A stretch of 45,774 nt of DNA from Lachnospiraceae bacterium. GTDB taxonomy: Bacteria > Bacillota > Clostridia > Lachnospirales > Lachnospiraceae. Shown in pieces: positions 34,686 to 41,474 of the stretch. Location: the NCBI GenBank assembly GCA_017513005.1, contig JAFWDM010000127.1, positions 1-45,774 on the forward strand. Direction: 5' to 3'. The notes below the pieces were generated by a model, which saw only the letters and a list, made by a program, of their open reading frames with translations, did not search any database and was not told the origin of the DNA. The first letter of the stretch is position 1; every line of letters starts with the position of its first letter. The position numbers and the translations under genes are program-made.

Positions 34686-35486
34686 ATGAAACATCTGCAT
34701 ACATTTGCGGTCTGTGCCTACAGGGAGAGTCCCTATCTGGAGGAGTGTATCCGTTCCCTGCTTGCACAGACAGTGCCGGCAAATATTCTGGTCGCAACAT
34801 CCACTCCGAATGCATTTATAGAAGGGATCGCAAAAAAATACGGGCTTCCGCTGTTCATTAACCATGGCGAGGGCGGGATCACACAGGATTGGAATTTTGC
34901 ATACGCGCGCACGCAGACGCCTTATGTCACGATCGCGCACCAGGACGATGTGTATGAGCCGGACTATCTCGCATGCGTGCTGGAAAAAATGGAATCTTCC
35001 TCGAGACCGCTGCTTTTTTTCAGCGATTATTATGAGATCCGGGAAGGTGAGAAGACCTATCAGAACCGCCTGCTGCAGATCAAGAGACTGATGCTCCTTC
35101 CGATCCGGCTGCCCGGCGCGCAGCGATCGAGATGGATCCGGAGAAGGATCCTTTCTCTCGGGTCTCCCATCTGCTGTCCTTCGGTGGCATATGCAAAAGA
35201 GAACCTTCCGTATGCTGTATTCCGGCATGGCTTCCGCTCCTGTGAGGATTGGGAGGCGTGGGAGATGATCTCCAGACTGCGGGGAGATTTTCTGTACAGC
35301 TCAAAGCCGCTTATGGGCCACCGCATCCATGAAGACTCCGAGACATCCGCGATCATCGGGGATCACATGCGCACGCAGGAAGAATATATCATGTACTGTA
35401 AATTTTGGCCGGAAAAGATTGCAGGTGCCCTGAGCCGGCAGTATGCAAAGGCACAGAATTCCAATCGTCTGGAGAGATCCGAATGA
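34686..35486 (+). CDS. Family 2 glycosyltransferase
   Basis: A 266-aa GT2 enzyme with a single GT-A domain. FAVCAYRESPYLEECIRSLLAQT starts the fold and VTIAHQDDVYEPDYL near 85-99 carries the DD metal site. Acceptor and donor are not visible from sequence; the rhamnose operon context suggests a rhamnosyl or side-chain transferase. The only good SD (GGAGG, 34667) is 15 nt from ATG 34686. An out-of-frame ATG at 34673 lies closer, and an in-frame TGA just upstream rules out a longer product. It ends with an ATGA overlap with the next gene. Confidence 0.85.
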   Translation: MKHLHTFAVCAYRESPYLEECIRSLLAQTVPANILVATSTPNAFIEGIAKKYGLPLFINHGEGGITQDWNFAYARTQTPYVTIAHQDDVYEPDYLACVLEKMESSSRPLLFFSDYYEIREGEKTYQNRLLQIKRLMLLPIRLPGAQRSRWIRRRILSLGSPICCPSVAYAKENLPYAVFRHGFRSCEDWEAWEMISRLRGDFLYSSKPLMGHRIHEDSETSAIIGDHMRTQEEYIMYCKFWPEKIAGALSRQYAKAQNSNRLERSE

Positions 35487-36169
35487 AAAAGCTTGTCATC
35501 ATCCCAGCCTATAATGAAAGCGGGAGCATCCTGCGGACTGTGCAGAACATCAGGAACAATGCACCGTCTTATGACATCATTGTCATCAATGATTCTTCAA
35601 AAGACGATACGCTGCAGATCTGTCAGGATCATGGGATCCCTGTCCTGGATCTTCCGGTCAATCTCGGGATCGGAGGCGCGGTGCAGACCGGCTTTTTTTA
35701 TGCATTCCGATACGGTTATGATATCGCGGTGCAGATGGACGGGGATGGACAGCACGATGCTGCCTATCTGGAGAAGATGGAGGAGACTCTGCTGCGGGAA
35801 AACGCGGATATGGTCATCGGATCTAGGTTCATAGAGAAGAAGGGGTTTCAGTCTTCCGGTATGCGCAGAGTCGGCATTCGTCTCTTCACAGTCCTTTCCG
35901 GTGTTCTGTTCGGGAAACCGATCCTGGATGCTACGAGCGGCATGCGCATGTGCAGCCGCCGGACCATCGAACTGTTTGTGAAAGATTATCCCAGGGACTA
36001 TCCCGAACCGGAGACAGTCTGCAGGCTTCTTCGCAAAAAGTATAAAGTTATCGAGGTCCCGGTCATCATGAAAGAGCGGGAGAGCGGGGAATCCTCTATT
36101 TCCCTGAATAAATCCGTCTATTATATGATCAAGGTCACTCTGGCGATCATCATAGAAAGGCTGAGGTAA
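35483..36169 (+). CDS. DPM/GacI-like family 2 glycosyltransferase (lipid-phosphate sugar synthase)
   Basis: A 228-aa GT2 of the dolichyl/undecaprenyl-phosphate sugar synthase type. KLVIIPAYNESGSILRTVQNI begins it; QMDGDGQHDAAYL near residues 90-102 is the DxD motif in the form typical of DPM1-like enzymes; SSGMRRVGIRLFTVL and YPEPETVCRLLRKKYKVIEVPV follow. There is no membrane tail, and the next gene encodes a small DUF2304 membrane protein. In streptococci, GacI with the small membrane partner GacJ makes undecaprenyl-phosphate-GlcNAc; I infer the same kind of pair here. The start ATG 35483 overlaps the previous stop (ATGA) and ends 4 nt before DUF2304, so the genes are coupled. Confidence 0.87.
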   Translation: MKKLVIIPAYNESGSILRTVQNIRNNAPSYDIIVINDSSKDDTLQICQDHGIPVLDLPVNLGIGGAVQTGFFYAFRYGYDIAVQMDGDGQHDAAYLEKMEETLLRENADMVIGSRFIEKKGFQSSGMRRVGIRLFTVLSGVLFGKPILDATSGMRMCSRRTIELFVKDYPRDYPEPETVCRLLRKKYKVIEVPVIMKERESGESSISLNKSVYYMIKVTLAIIIERLR

Positions 36170-36173
36170 TACC

Positions 36174-36581
36174 ATGTCTCTGCGGATACAAATCATTCTT
36201 TTGATTCTGTTGGCGATCGGGCTGGCTGTGATCATCAATATGGTGAGAAAACGCGATCTGGAGCTGAAGTATGTGCTCGCATGGCTGTTCGCGGATATCG
36301 TTCTGGTCTTTCTGGTGCTCTTTCCGGGGATGATCAGATCGATCTCCCGTTTGCTGGGCATCTATTCGCCGATGAATATGATTTTTTTCCTTGGCTTTCT
36401 TCTTTCACTGGTCATCATCTTTACCCTGACGGTCGCGCTTTCCAAAGTGACGGCAAATGTGCGGAGAATGAGCCAGACTATTGCGCTTCTGCACAAAGAA
36501 CTGCAGGAGCTGCAGGCAGAATACAAAACAGAACGGGAACAGGAATCTGACAGGAGGACATCATGGGACGGATCAAAGTGA
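36174..36581 (+). CDS. DUF2304 small membrane protein, GacJ-like partner
   Basis: A 135-aa protein with three hydrophobic segments (about 4-22, 33-55, 67-89) and a helical, charged C-terminus (VRRMSQTIALLHKELQELQAEYKTE) that looks like a short coiled coil. DUF2304 genes typically follow DPM-like glycosyltransferases. Their best-known relative, GacJ, binds GacI and raises its activity at the membrane. The gene starts 4 nt after the GT2 and overlaps rfbC by 19 nt. Confidence 0.85.
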   Translation: MSLRIQIILLILLAIGLAVIINMVRKRDLELKYVLAWLFADIVLVFLVLFPGMIRSISRLLGIYSPMNMIFFLGFLLSLVIIFTLTVALSKVTANVRRMSQTIALLHKELQELQAEYKTEREQESDRRTSWDGSK

Positions 36582-37171
36582 CAAAGACAGAGATAGAAGG
36601 ACTCTATGTGATCGAACCGGCTGTACACGGCGACAGCAGGGGATATTTTATGGAGACCTATAATCAAAATGATATGCATGAGGCAGGTCTGGATATGGTC
36701 TTTGTGCAGGATAATCAGAGCATGTCTGTAAAGGGCGTTCTGCGCGGACTGCATTTCCAGAAGCAGTATCCACAGGGGAAGCTGGTGCGGGTGATCCGGG
36801 GAGAGGTCTTTGATGTGGCGGTCGATCTGCGGGAAGGAAGCAGGACGTACGGAAAATGGTACGGGATCCTCCTTTCGGCCGAAAATAAAAAGCAGTTTTA
36901 TATTTCCGAAGGATTCGCCCACGGTTTTCTGGTTTTGAGTGATGTGGCGGAGTTCTGTTATAAGGTCACGGATTTTTACCGCCCCGGGGACGAGGGTGGA
37001 CTTGCCTGGAATGATCCCGAGATTGGAATCGAGTGGCCGCAGCTGTCCGGGGAGTATACCGGGACGGCTGACAGCAGCGGTTACACACTGGCAGACGGGA
37101 CACCGCTGAATCTGAGTGATAAGGATAAGCTCTGGAAGGGAATTGCGGAGACCTTCCATTTCCGGAAATGA
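36563..37171 (+). CDS. rfbC: dTDP-4-dehydrorhamnose 3,5-epimerase
   Basis: RmlC/RfbC, 202 aa, a cupin enzyme that epimerises dTDP-4-keto-6-deoxyglucose at C3 and C5. SVKGVLRGLHFQ (including the catalytic His), VRVIRGEVFDVAVDLREGS, and YISEGFAHGFLVLSDVAEFCYK are family signatures. AGGAGGAC precedes the ATG, inside the DUF2304 gene. Last gene of the rhamnose operon. Confidence 0.95.
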   Translation: MGRIKVTKTEIEGLYVIEPAVHGDSRGYFMETYNQNDMHEAGLDMVFVQDNQSMSVKGVLRGLHFQKQYPQGKLVRVIRGEVFDVAVDLREGSRTYGKWYGILLSAENKKQFYISEGFAHGFLVLSDVAEFCYKVTDFYRPGDEGGLAWNDPEIGIEWPQLSGEYTGTADSSGYTLADGTPLNLSDKDKLWKGIAETFHFRK

Positions 37172-37172
37172 G

Positions 37173-37201
37173 AAAAAACAGGGTTGGCAAACCTGTTTTT
37201 T
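37173..37201 (+). terminator. Intrinsic terminator closing the rhamnose operon
   Basis: AAAAAACAGG pairs with CCTGTTTTTT, with an inner TT/AA extension around a small loop. It lies immediately after the rfbC stop. Confidence 0.88.
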
Positions 37202-37253
37202 ACTATGGCGTACAGCGGGCTGTAAATGCCGTTTTAAGAGAGGACTCTGCCGG

Positions 37254-39092
37254 ATGCAGACAGGGAATGCATTACAGATGAAGAAAAAAGGAGTATGGCA
37301 GGGACTGGCAGTTCTGACAGGTTTCCTTCTTTTCCTGGTCTCTTTTATCGGGTTCGGGGCTCTTTGGGGCCTCACGACCTGGGGCGAGATCGATATTGAT
37401 GAGATCATTTTTCAGCTGCAGATGCCCCTTGAGGGAACCGGAAACGGGATGCTTCTGGACTATGCCGTAAAAGGCATTCTTCCTGTCTTTTTTGTAGTAG
37501 GAGCCTATATTCTGCTGGCTGTCAGAAGCAGGAATTCCCGGTACCGGATGCGGGTTGTGGCAGGGTGCCTGGCGGCTGTCCTGCTCAGTGTGGTCCTGAT
37601 CCGCCGGTATGTCTGGGAAAGACTGCATGTAGAGGAGTGGTTCGCCGGCCAGGCGGACCAGTCCATGTTCATTCAGGACAACTATGTAAGCACGGCAGAT
37701 GTAAAACTCACCTTTCCAGAACAGAAGAGAAACCTGATCTATATTTATCTGGAATCGATGGAAGTGACGTTCGCGGACCGGGATTCCGGAGGTGCATTTC
37801 CGGAAAATGTGATTCCGGAGCTGACTGCGCTTGCCAGGGATAATGAAGATTTTTCCGGCAGTTCGGATGCTTTGAACGGCGGGATCGTCTATGTGGGTAC
37901 GTCGTTTACGACAGGCGGAATGTTTGCCCAGACGACAGGGCTTCCGCTTAAAATATCGATCGGCAAGAATAATATGGATACGCAGGAGAGCTTTTTTCCG
38001 GGCATCAAAGGCCTCGGGGACATTCTGCAGGAGGAAGGATATAAACAGGTTCTCATGATCGGTTCCAATGCTACTTTCGGAGGGCGGAGGCTCTACTACC
38101 GGGAGCATGGTGATTTTGAGATCGACGATTATTTATATGCAAAGGAGCAGGGATGGATCCCGGAAGATTACAAGGTGTTCTGGGGATACGAGGACGAAAA
38201 GCTCTTTGCATTTGCGAAAAAAAGGCTGACAGAGATGGCGGCGGAAGATGCGCCGTTCCACCTCACTCTCCTGACGGTCGATACGCATTTTGAGGACGGC
38301 TATGTCTGCCGGCTCTGCAAAGATGAATTCGGGGAGAACCAGTACGCAAATGTGATCGCGTGTTCCAGTCGGCAGGTGGCAGCGTTTGTGGACTGGATCC
38401 GGAAACAGGATTTTTTCGAGAATACCACGGTGATCCTGGCCGGTGATCACACGACCATGGACAAGGATTTTTGTGCGGAAATAGACAGTTCCTATCGGCG
38501 GAAAGCGTATGTGGCGTATATTAACGCGGCAGCGCAGCCTGCGGATCCTGCGAAAACACGCACATATGCCACGCTGGATGCATTTCCGACGACCCTTGCG
38601 GCTCTAGGCGTGCAGATCGAAGGGAATCGCCTGGGGCTTGGAACCAATCTCTTCTCAGAGAAGGAGACCCTGTCGGAGAAGTACGGGGATTATTACGAGA
38701 GGGTGGAACTGGGAAAACGGTCTGCGTTTTTAGAGTATCTGGAAAAAACAGATGACTCCCCGGAAGTTCTGCTGGAGCGCCTGCAGACACAGATGAAAAA
38801 TGCACTTCAGATCGACTCCTGTGATTCTGCTACGGGTAAGGTCCGGATCCGTGTAAAAAATGACTTTGATTCGGGGCTGAAGGCAGAAAGTATGGAGGCA
38901 CAATACAGGGAGAACGGCTCTTCTGCCGTAAGTACTGTCCTGCTGGAGCCTGATCCGGATGACGGGACATGGATGGTGGGAACCCTGGATGTTTCCGGAT
39001 GGAAGACAAAAAAAGGGGAGGTCATCATCAATGCGACATTGGAGACAAACGGGAAGAAATATGAAAATGTGGTCTCGGGGCACTTGGAGTGA
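37254..39092 (+). CDS. LTA synthase/OpgB-like phosphoglycerol transferase (sulfatase fold)
   Basis: A 612-aa membrane enzyme of the LtaS/OpgB (MdoB) group, which transfers glycerol phosphate from phosphatidylglycerol to a glycan outside the cell. Helices lie at about 16-40, 67-88 and 97-115, then an extracellular sulfatase-like domain. VYVGTSFTTGGMFAQTTGLPL near 212-232 matches the OpgB nucleophile region, with Thr219 the likely nucleophile; VDTHFEDGY and LAGDHTTMD give the metal ligands. GacH, which adds glycerol phosphate to group A carbohydrate, is of this type. The frame opens at 37116, but ATG 37254 has GAGGA 9 nt upstream. The last ~100 residues form a beta-rich appendix. Confidence 0.88.
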   Translation: MQTGNALQMKKKGVWQGLAVLTGFLLFLVSFIGFGALWGLTTWGEIDIDEIIFQLQMPLEGTGNGMLLDYAVKGILPVFFVVGAYILLAVRSRNSRYRMRVVAGCLAAVLLSVVLIRRYVWERLHVEEWFAGQADQSMFIQDNYVSTADVKLTFPEQKRNLIYIYLESMEVTFADRDSGGAFPENVIPELTALARDNEDFSGSSDALNGGIVYVGTSFTTGGMFAQTTGLPLKISIGKNNMDTQESFFPGIKGLGDILQEEGYKQVLMIGSNATFGGRRLYYREHGDFEIDDYLYAKEQGWIPEDYKVFWGYEDEKLFAFAKKRLTEMAAEDAPFHLTLLTVDTHFEDGYVCRLCKDEFGENQYANVIACSSRQVAAFVDWIRKQDFFENTTVILAGDHTTMDKDFCAEIDSSYRRKAYVAYINAAAQPADPAKTRTYATLDAFPTTLAALGVQIEGNRLGLGTNLFSEKETLSEKYGDYYERVELGKRSAFLEYLEKTDDSPEVLLERLQTQMKNALQIDSCDSATGKVRIRVKNDFDSGLKAESMEAQYRENGSSAVSTVLLEPDPDDGTWMVGTLDVSGWKTKKGEVIINATLETNGKKYENVVSGHLE

Positions 39093-39152
39093 ATACGATT
39101 CAGTATGTGATGATTTATGCTTCGCAAAAGCATGTGTGGAGGAATAAACAAT

Positions 39153-40286
39153 ATGGCAGAGAAATATGAGTATCTTATTGTCGGCGCAGGCCTTTTCGGG
39201 GCGGTGTTTGCCCATGAGGCGAGGGAGGCGGGAAAGAAAGTGCTGGTCATCGACCGGCGGCCGCACATCGCCGGCAATGTGTATACAGAGCAGGTCGAAG
39301 GGATCCATGTGCATCGGTACGGCGCCCATATTTTCCACACGAATGACCGCCAGGTCTGGGACTATGTGAATCGTTTTGCTGAATTCAACCGGTTTACGAA
39401 TTCACCTGTGGCCAATTATCATGGAGAACTCTACTCCCTGCCCTTCAACATGTACACATTCAATAAAATGTGGGGCGTGGTGACACCGCAGGAGGCCGCC
39501 GCGAAGATCGAGGAGCAGCGGCAGGCGGCGGGGATCACAGAGCCGAAAAACCTGGAGGAGCAGGCGATCAGCCTGGTGGGGACGGACATCTATGAGAAAC
39601 TGGTGAAGGGCTATACGGAGAAGCAGTGGGGGCGCCCCTGTACGGAGCTGCCGGCCTTTATCATCAAGCGGCTTCCCGTCCGCCTGACCTTCGACAACAA
39701 TTATTTTAATGCCCTGTTCCAGGGGATCCCCGTCGGCGGTTACACAAAGATGGTGGAGAACTTGCTGGAGGGGATCGAGGTCCGGCTGGGGTGCGACTAT
39801 CTGGAGAACCGCACACAGCTGGATGCGCTGGCAGAAAAGGTGATCTACACCGGCCCGATCGATGCCTTTTTCGGCTTCTGTTACGGTCCCCTGGAGTACC
39901 GGAGCGTCCGGTTCGAGACGGAGGTTCTGGACATGCCTAATTTCCAGGGCAATGCCGCCGTCAATTATACGGACAGGGAGACCCCCTGGACCAGGATCAT
40001 CGAGCACAAGTGGTTCGAGTTCGGGAAAGATGCAGAGGGCAATGACCTGCCGAAGACCGTGATCAGCCGCGAGTACAGCTCCGCATGGGAACCGGGGGAG
40101 GAGCCCTACTATCCGGTGAACGACGATAAAAACGGTGCCCTCTATGCGCAGTACCGCGCACTGGCACAGAAGGAAGAGAAGGTGGTCTTCGGAGGCAGGC
40201 TCGGTGAGTACAGATACTATGACATGGATCAGGTCATTGCGTCCGCACTGCAGGCTGCGGCTATAGAATTGCAGGGAGAAAAGTGA
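39153..40286 (+). CDS. glf: UDP-galactopyranose mutase
   Basis: Glf, 377 aa, a flavoenzyme that converts UDP-galactopyranose to UDP-galactofuranose, the donor for Galf residues in surface glycans. YLIVGAGLFGAVFAHEA binds FAD; HRYGAHIFHTNDRQVWDYV, LVKGYTEKQWGRP and FDNNYFNALFQGIPVGGYTKM are family hallmarks. ATG 39153 is chosen over the frame start at 39117 because GGAGGA lies 9 nt upstream. It abuts the next gene, whose TTG follows the TGA directly. Confidence 0.96.
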   Translation: MAEKYEYLIVGAGLFGAVFAHEAREAGKKVLVIDRRPHIAGNVYTEQVEGIHVHRYGAHIFHTNDRQVWDYVNRFAEFNRFTNSPVANYHGELYSLPFNMYTFNKMWGVVTPQEAAAKIEEQRQAAGITEPKNLEEQAISLVGTDIYEKLVKGYTEKQWGRPCTELPAFIIKRLPVRLTFDNNYFNALFQGIPVGGYTKMVENLLEGIEVRLGCDYLENRTQLDALAEKVIYTGPIDAFFGFCYGPLEYRSVRFETEVLDMPNFQGNAAVNYTDRETPWTRIIEHKWFEFGKDAEGNDLPKTVISREYSSAWEPGEEPYYPVNDDKNGALYAQYRALAQKEEKVVFGGRLGEYRYYDMDQVIASALQAAAIELQGEK

Positions 40287-41390
40287 TTGGAAAAAACGAG
40301 GGTAAGGGAGTCCGGGTTTGAACTTCTCAGAATCATTGCGATGGTCATGATCGTTGCAAATCATCTGGTGAACCACGGGATACTGAAAGTGTCGTCTCCG
40401 GATCCGAATGTCCTGTGGCCGGGCGGATCTGTTCTGAATCGTCTTCTCTGCGCCTTGCTCACAAGCGGGGGAAGAGTCGGCGTAGCCGTCTTTTTTATGA
40501 TCTCCGGCTATTTTCTGGCTGAACAGGAGAAAATATCTGTCAGATCTCTTCGGGGGATCCTGGGAAAAGTCCATTATTTTGGCGCTGTGATGCTGGGGCT
40601 CCTCTTTGTCCTGAACCGGGTCGTGAATTATGGGGCGCAGATCGACCTGCACGCGGCTGCCAGAGAATCCCTGTGCATCCCGCTGACGGTCTGGTGGTTC
40701 ACGTTTGCCTATACCGTTTTGCTGTTTCTGGCGCCTTCTTTGAATATTCTCGTCGCATCTTTTCGGCAGAAATGGGCATTTGTCCTGTTGATTTTGTATA
40801 TCTGGTTTTTCTTTTACAGGGCACTCGGTGATTTTGTCTATGACGATTTCATCAAAGCGGTTTTCTTTTACCTGATCGGTGCCTGGGTCAGGAGGACATT
40901 CGGGCCTGCCCGGAAGGCCTCTGTTTTGCGTATCGGCCTCTTTTTCTGCCTGTGTCTTGCCGCCTGGCTCCTGGCGGGCTTTTTGTCCTGGGTCGGGCTT
41001 TGCCACGCAACGGCCGGGGCGGCCGCCTATGCGTGGAGCCTTCCGGTGTCTCCCGGCAGGATCCTGAACAATGCCGTGATTCCTCTGTTTGCCCTGTCGA
41101 TGCTTCTTCTGTTCCGGGAAGTGCATTTCTCCAGCGGAATGGTAAACAGGATCGCCGGATGTACTTTCGGCGTGTATCTCTTTCATGATTATACTTTTAC
41201 ACGGGCGTTTTTGTGGCATTCATTTCTGAAAACGGATACGCTCCAGTTTTCCTCCAGATGGTTTCCTGCGTACATCCTGCTGGACATCCTGCTCATTTTC
41301 GCGTTTGGGATCCTGCTGGAGCTGCTTCGGGAGCTGCTGGTTTATCTGGGAACGAAAGTGATATTCAGGAAAACCTCCCGGAACGAATAA
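40287..41390 (+). CDS. Acyltransferase 3 family membrane protein 2
   Basis: A 367-aa acyltransferase-3 protein with about ten helices. GFELLRIIAMVMIVANHLVNHG at about 8-29 has the conserved Arg and His; GGRVGVAVFFMISGYFLA is the second family motif. TTG 40287 is the start, with GGGAG 9 nt upstream and no ATG near. It is likely co-translated with glf. It probably O-acylates the glycan; the acceptor is unknown. Confidence 0.85.
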   Translation: MEKTRVRESGFELLRIIAMVMIVANHLVNHGILKVSSPDPNVLWPGGSVLNRLLCALLTSGGRVGVAVFFMISGYFLAEQEKISVRSLRGILGKVHYFGAVMLGLLFVLNRVVNYGAQIDLHAAARESLCIPLTVWWFTFAYTVLLFLAPSLNILVASFRQKWAFVLLILYIWFFFYRALGDFVYDDFIKAVFFYLIGAWVRRTFGPARKASVLRIGLFFCLCLAAWLLAGFLSWVGLCHATAGAAAYAWSLPVSPGRILNNAVIPLFALSMLLLFREVHFSSGMVNRIAGCTFGVYLFHDYTFTRAFLWHSFLKTDTLQFSSRWFPAYILLDILLIFAFGILLELLRELLVYLGTKVIFRKTSRNE

Positions 41391-41474
41391 AGAGCGAATA
41401 TCGCCGGCAAGATCCGGTTAAGCGGGACGCAGAGCCATCGTAAACGTTTGACCTTTACAGCAGGTTTTAAAAAG

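Noticed and set aside
34673-34861. 62-codon frame starting at the ATG nearest the SD before the 34686 glycosyltransferase
   Set aside because: Out of frame with the GT2, no domain, Cys/Gly-rich nonsense product; at most a short coupling peptide.
39402-41219. - strand open frame of 605 codons across glf and the acyltransferase
   Set aside because: Crosses two well-supported + strand genes and has no start signal.
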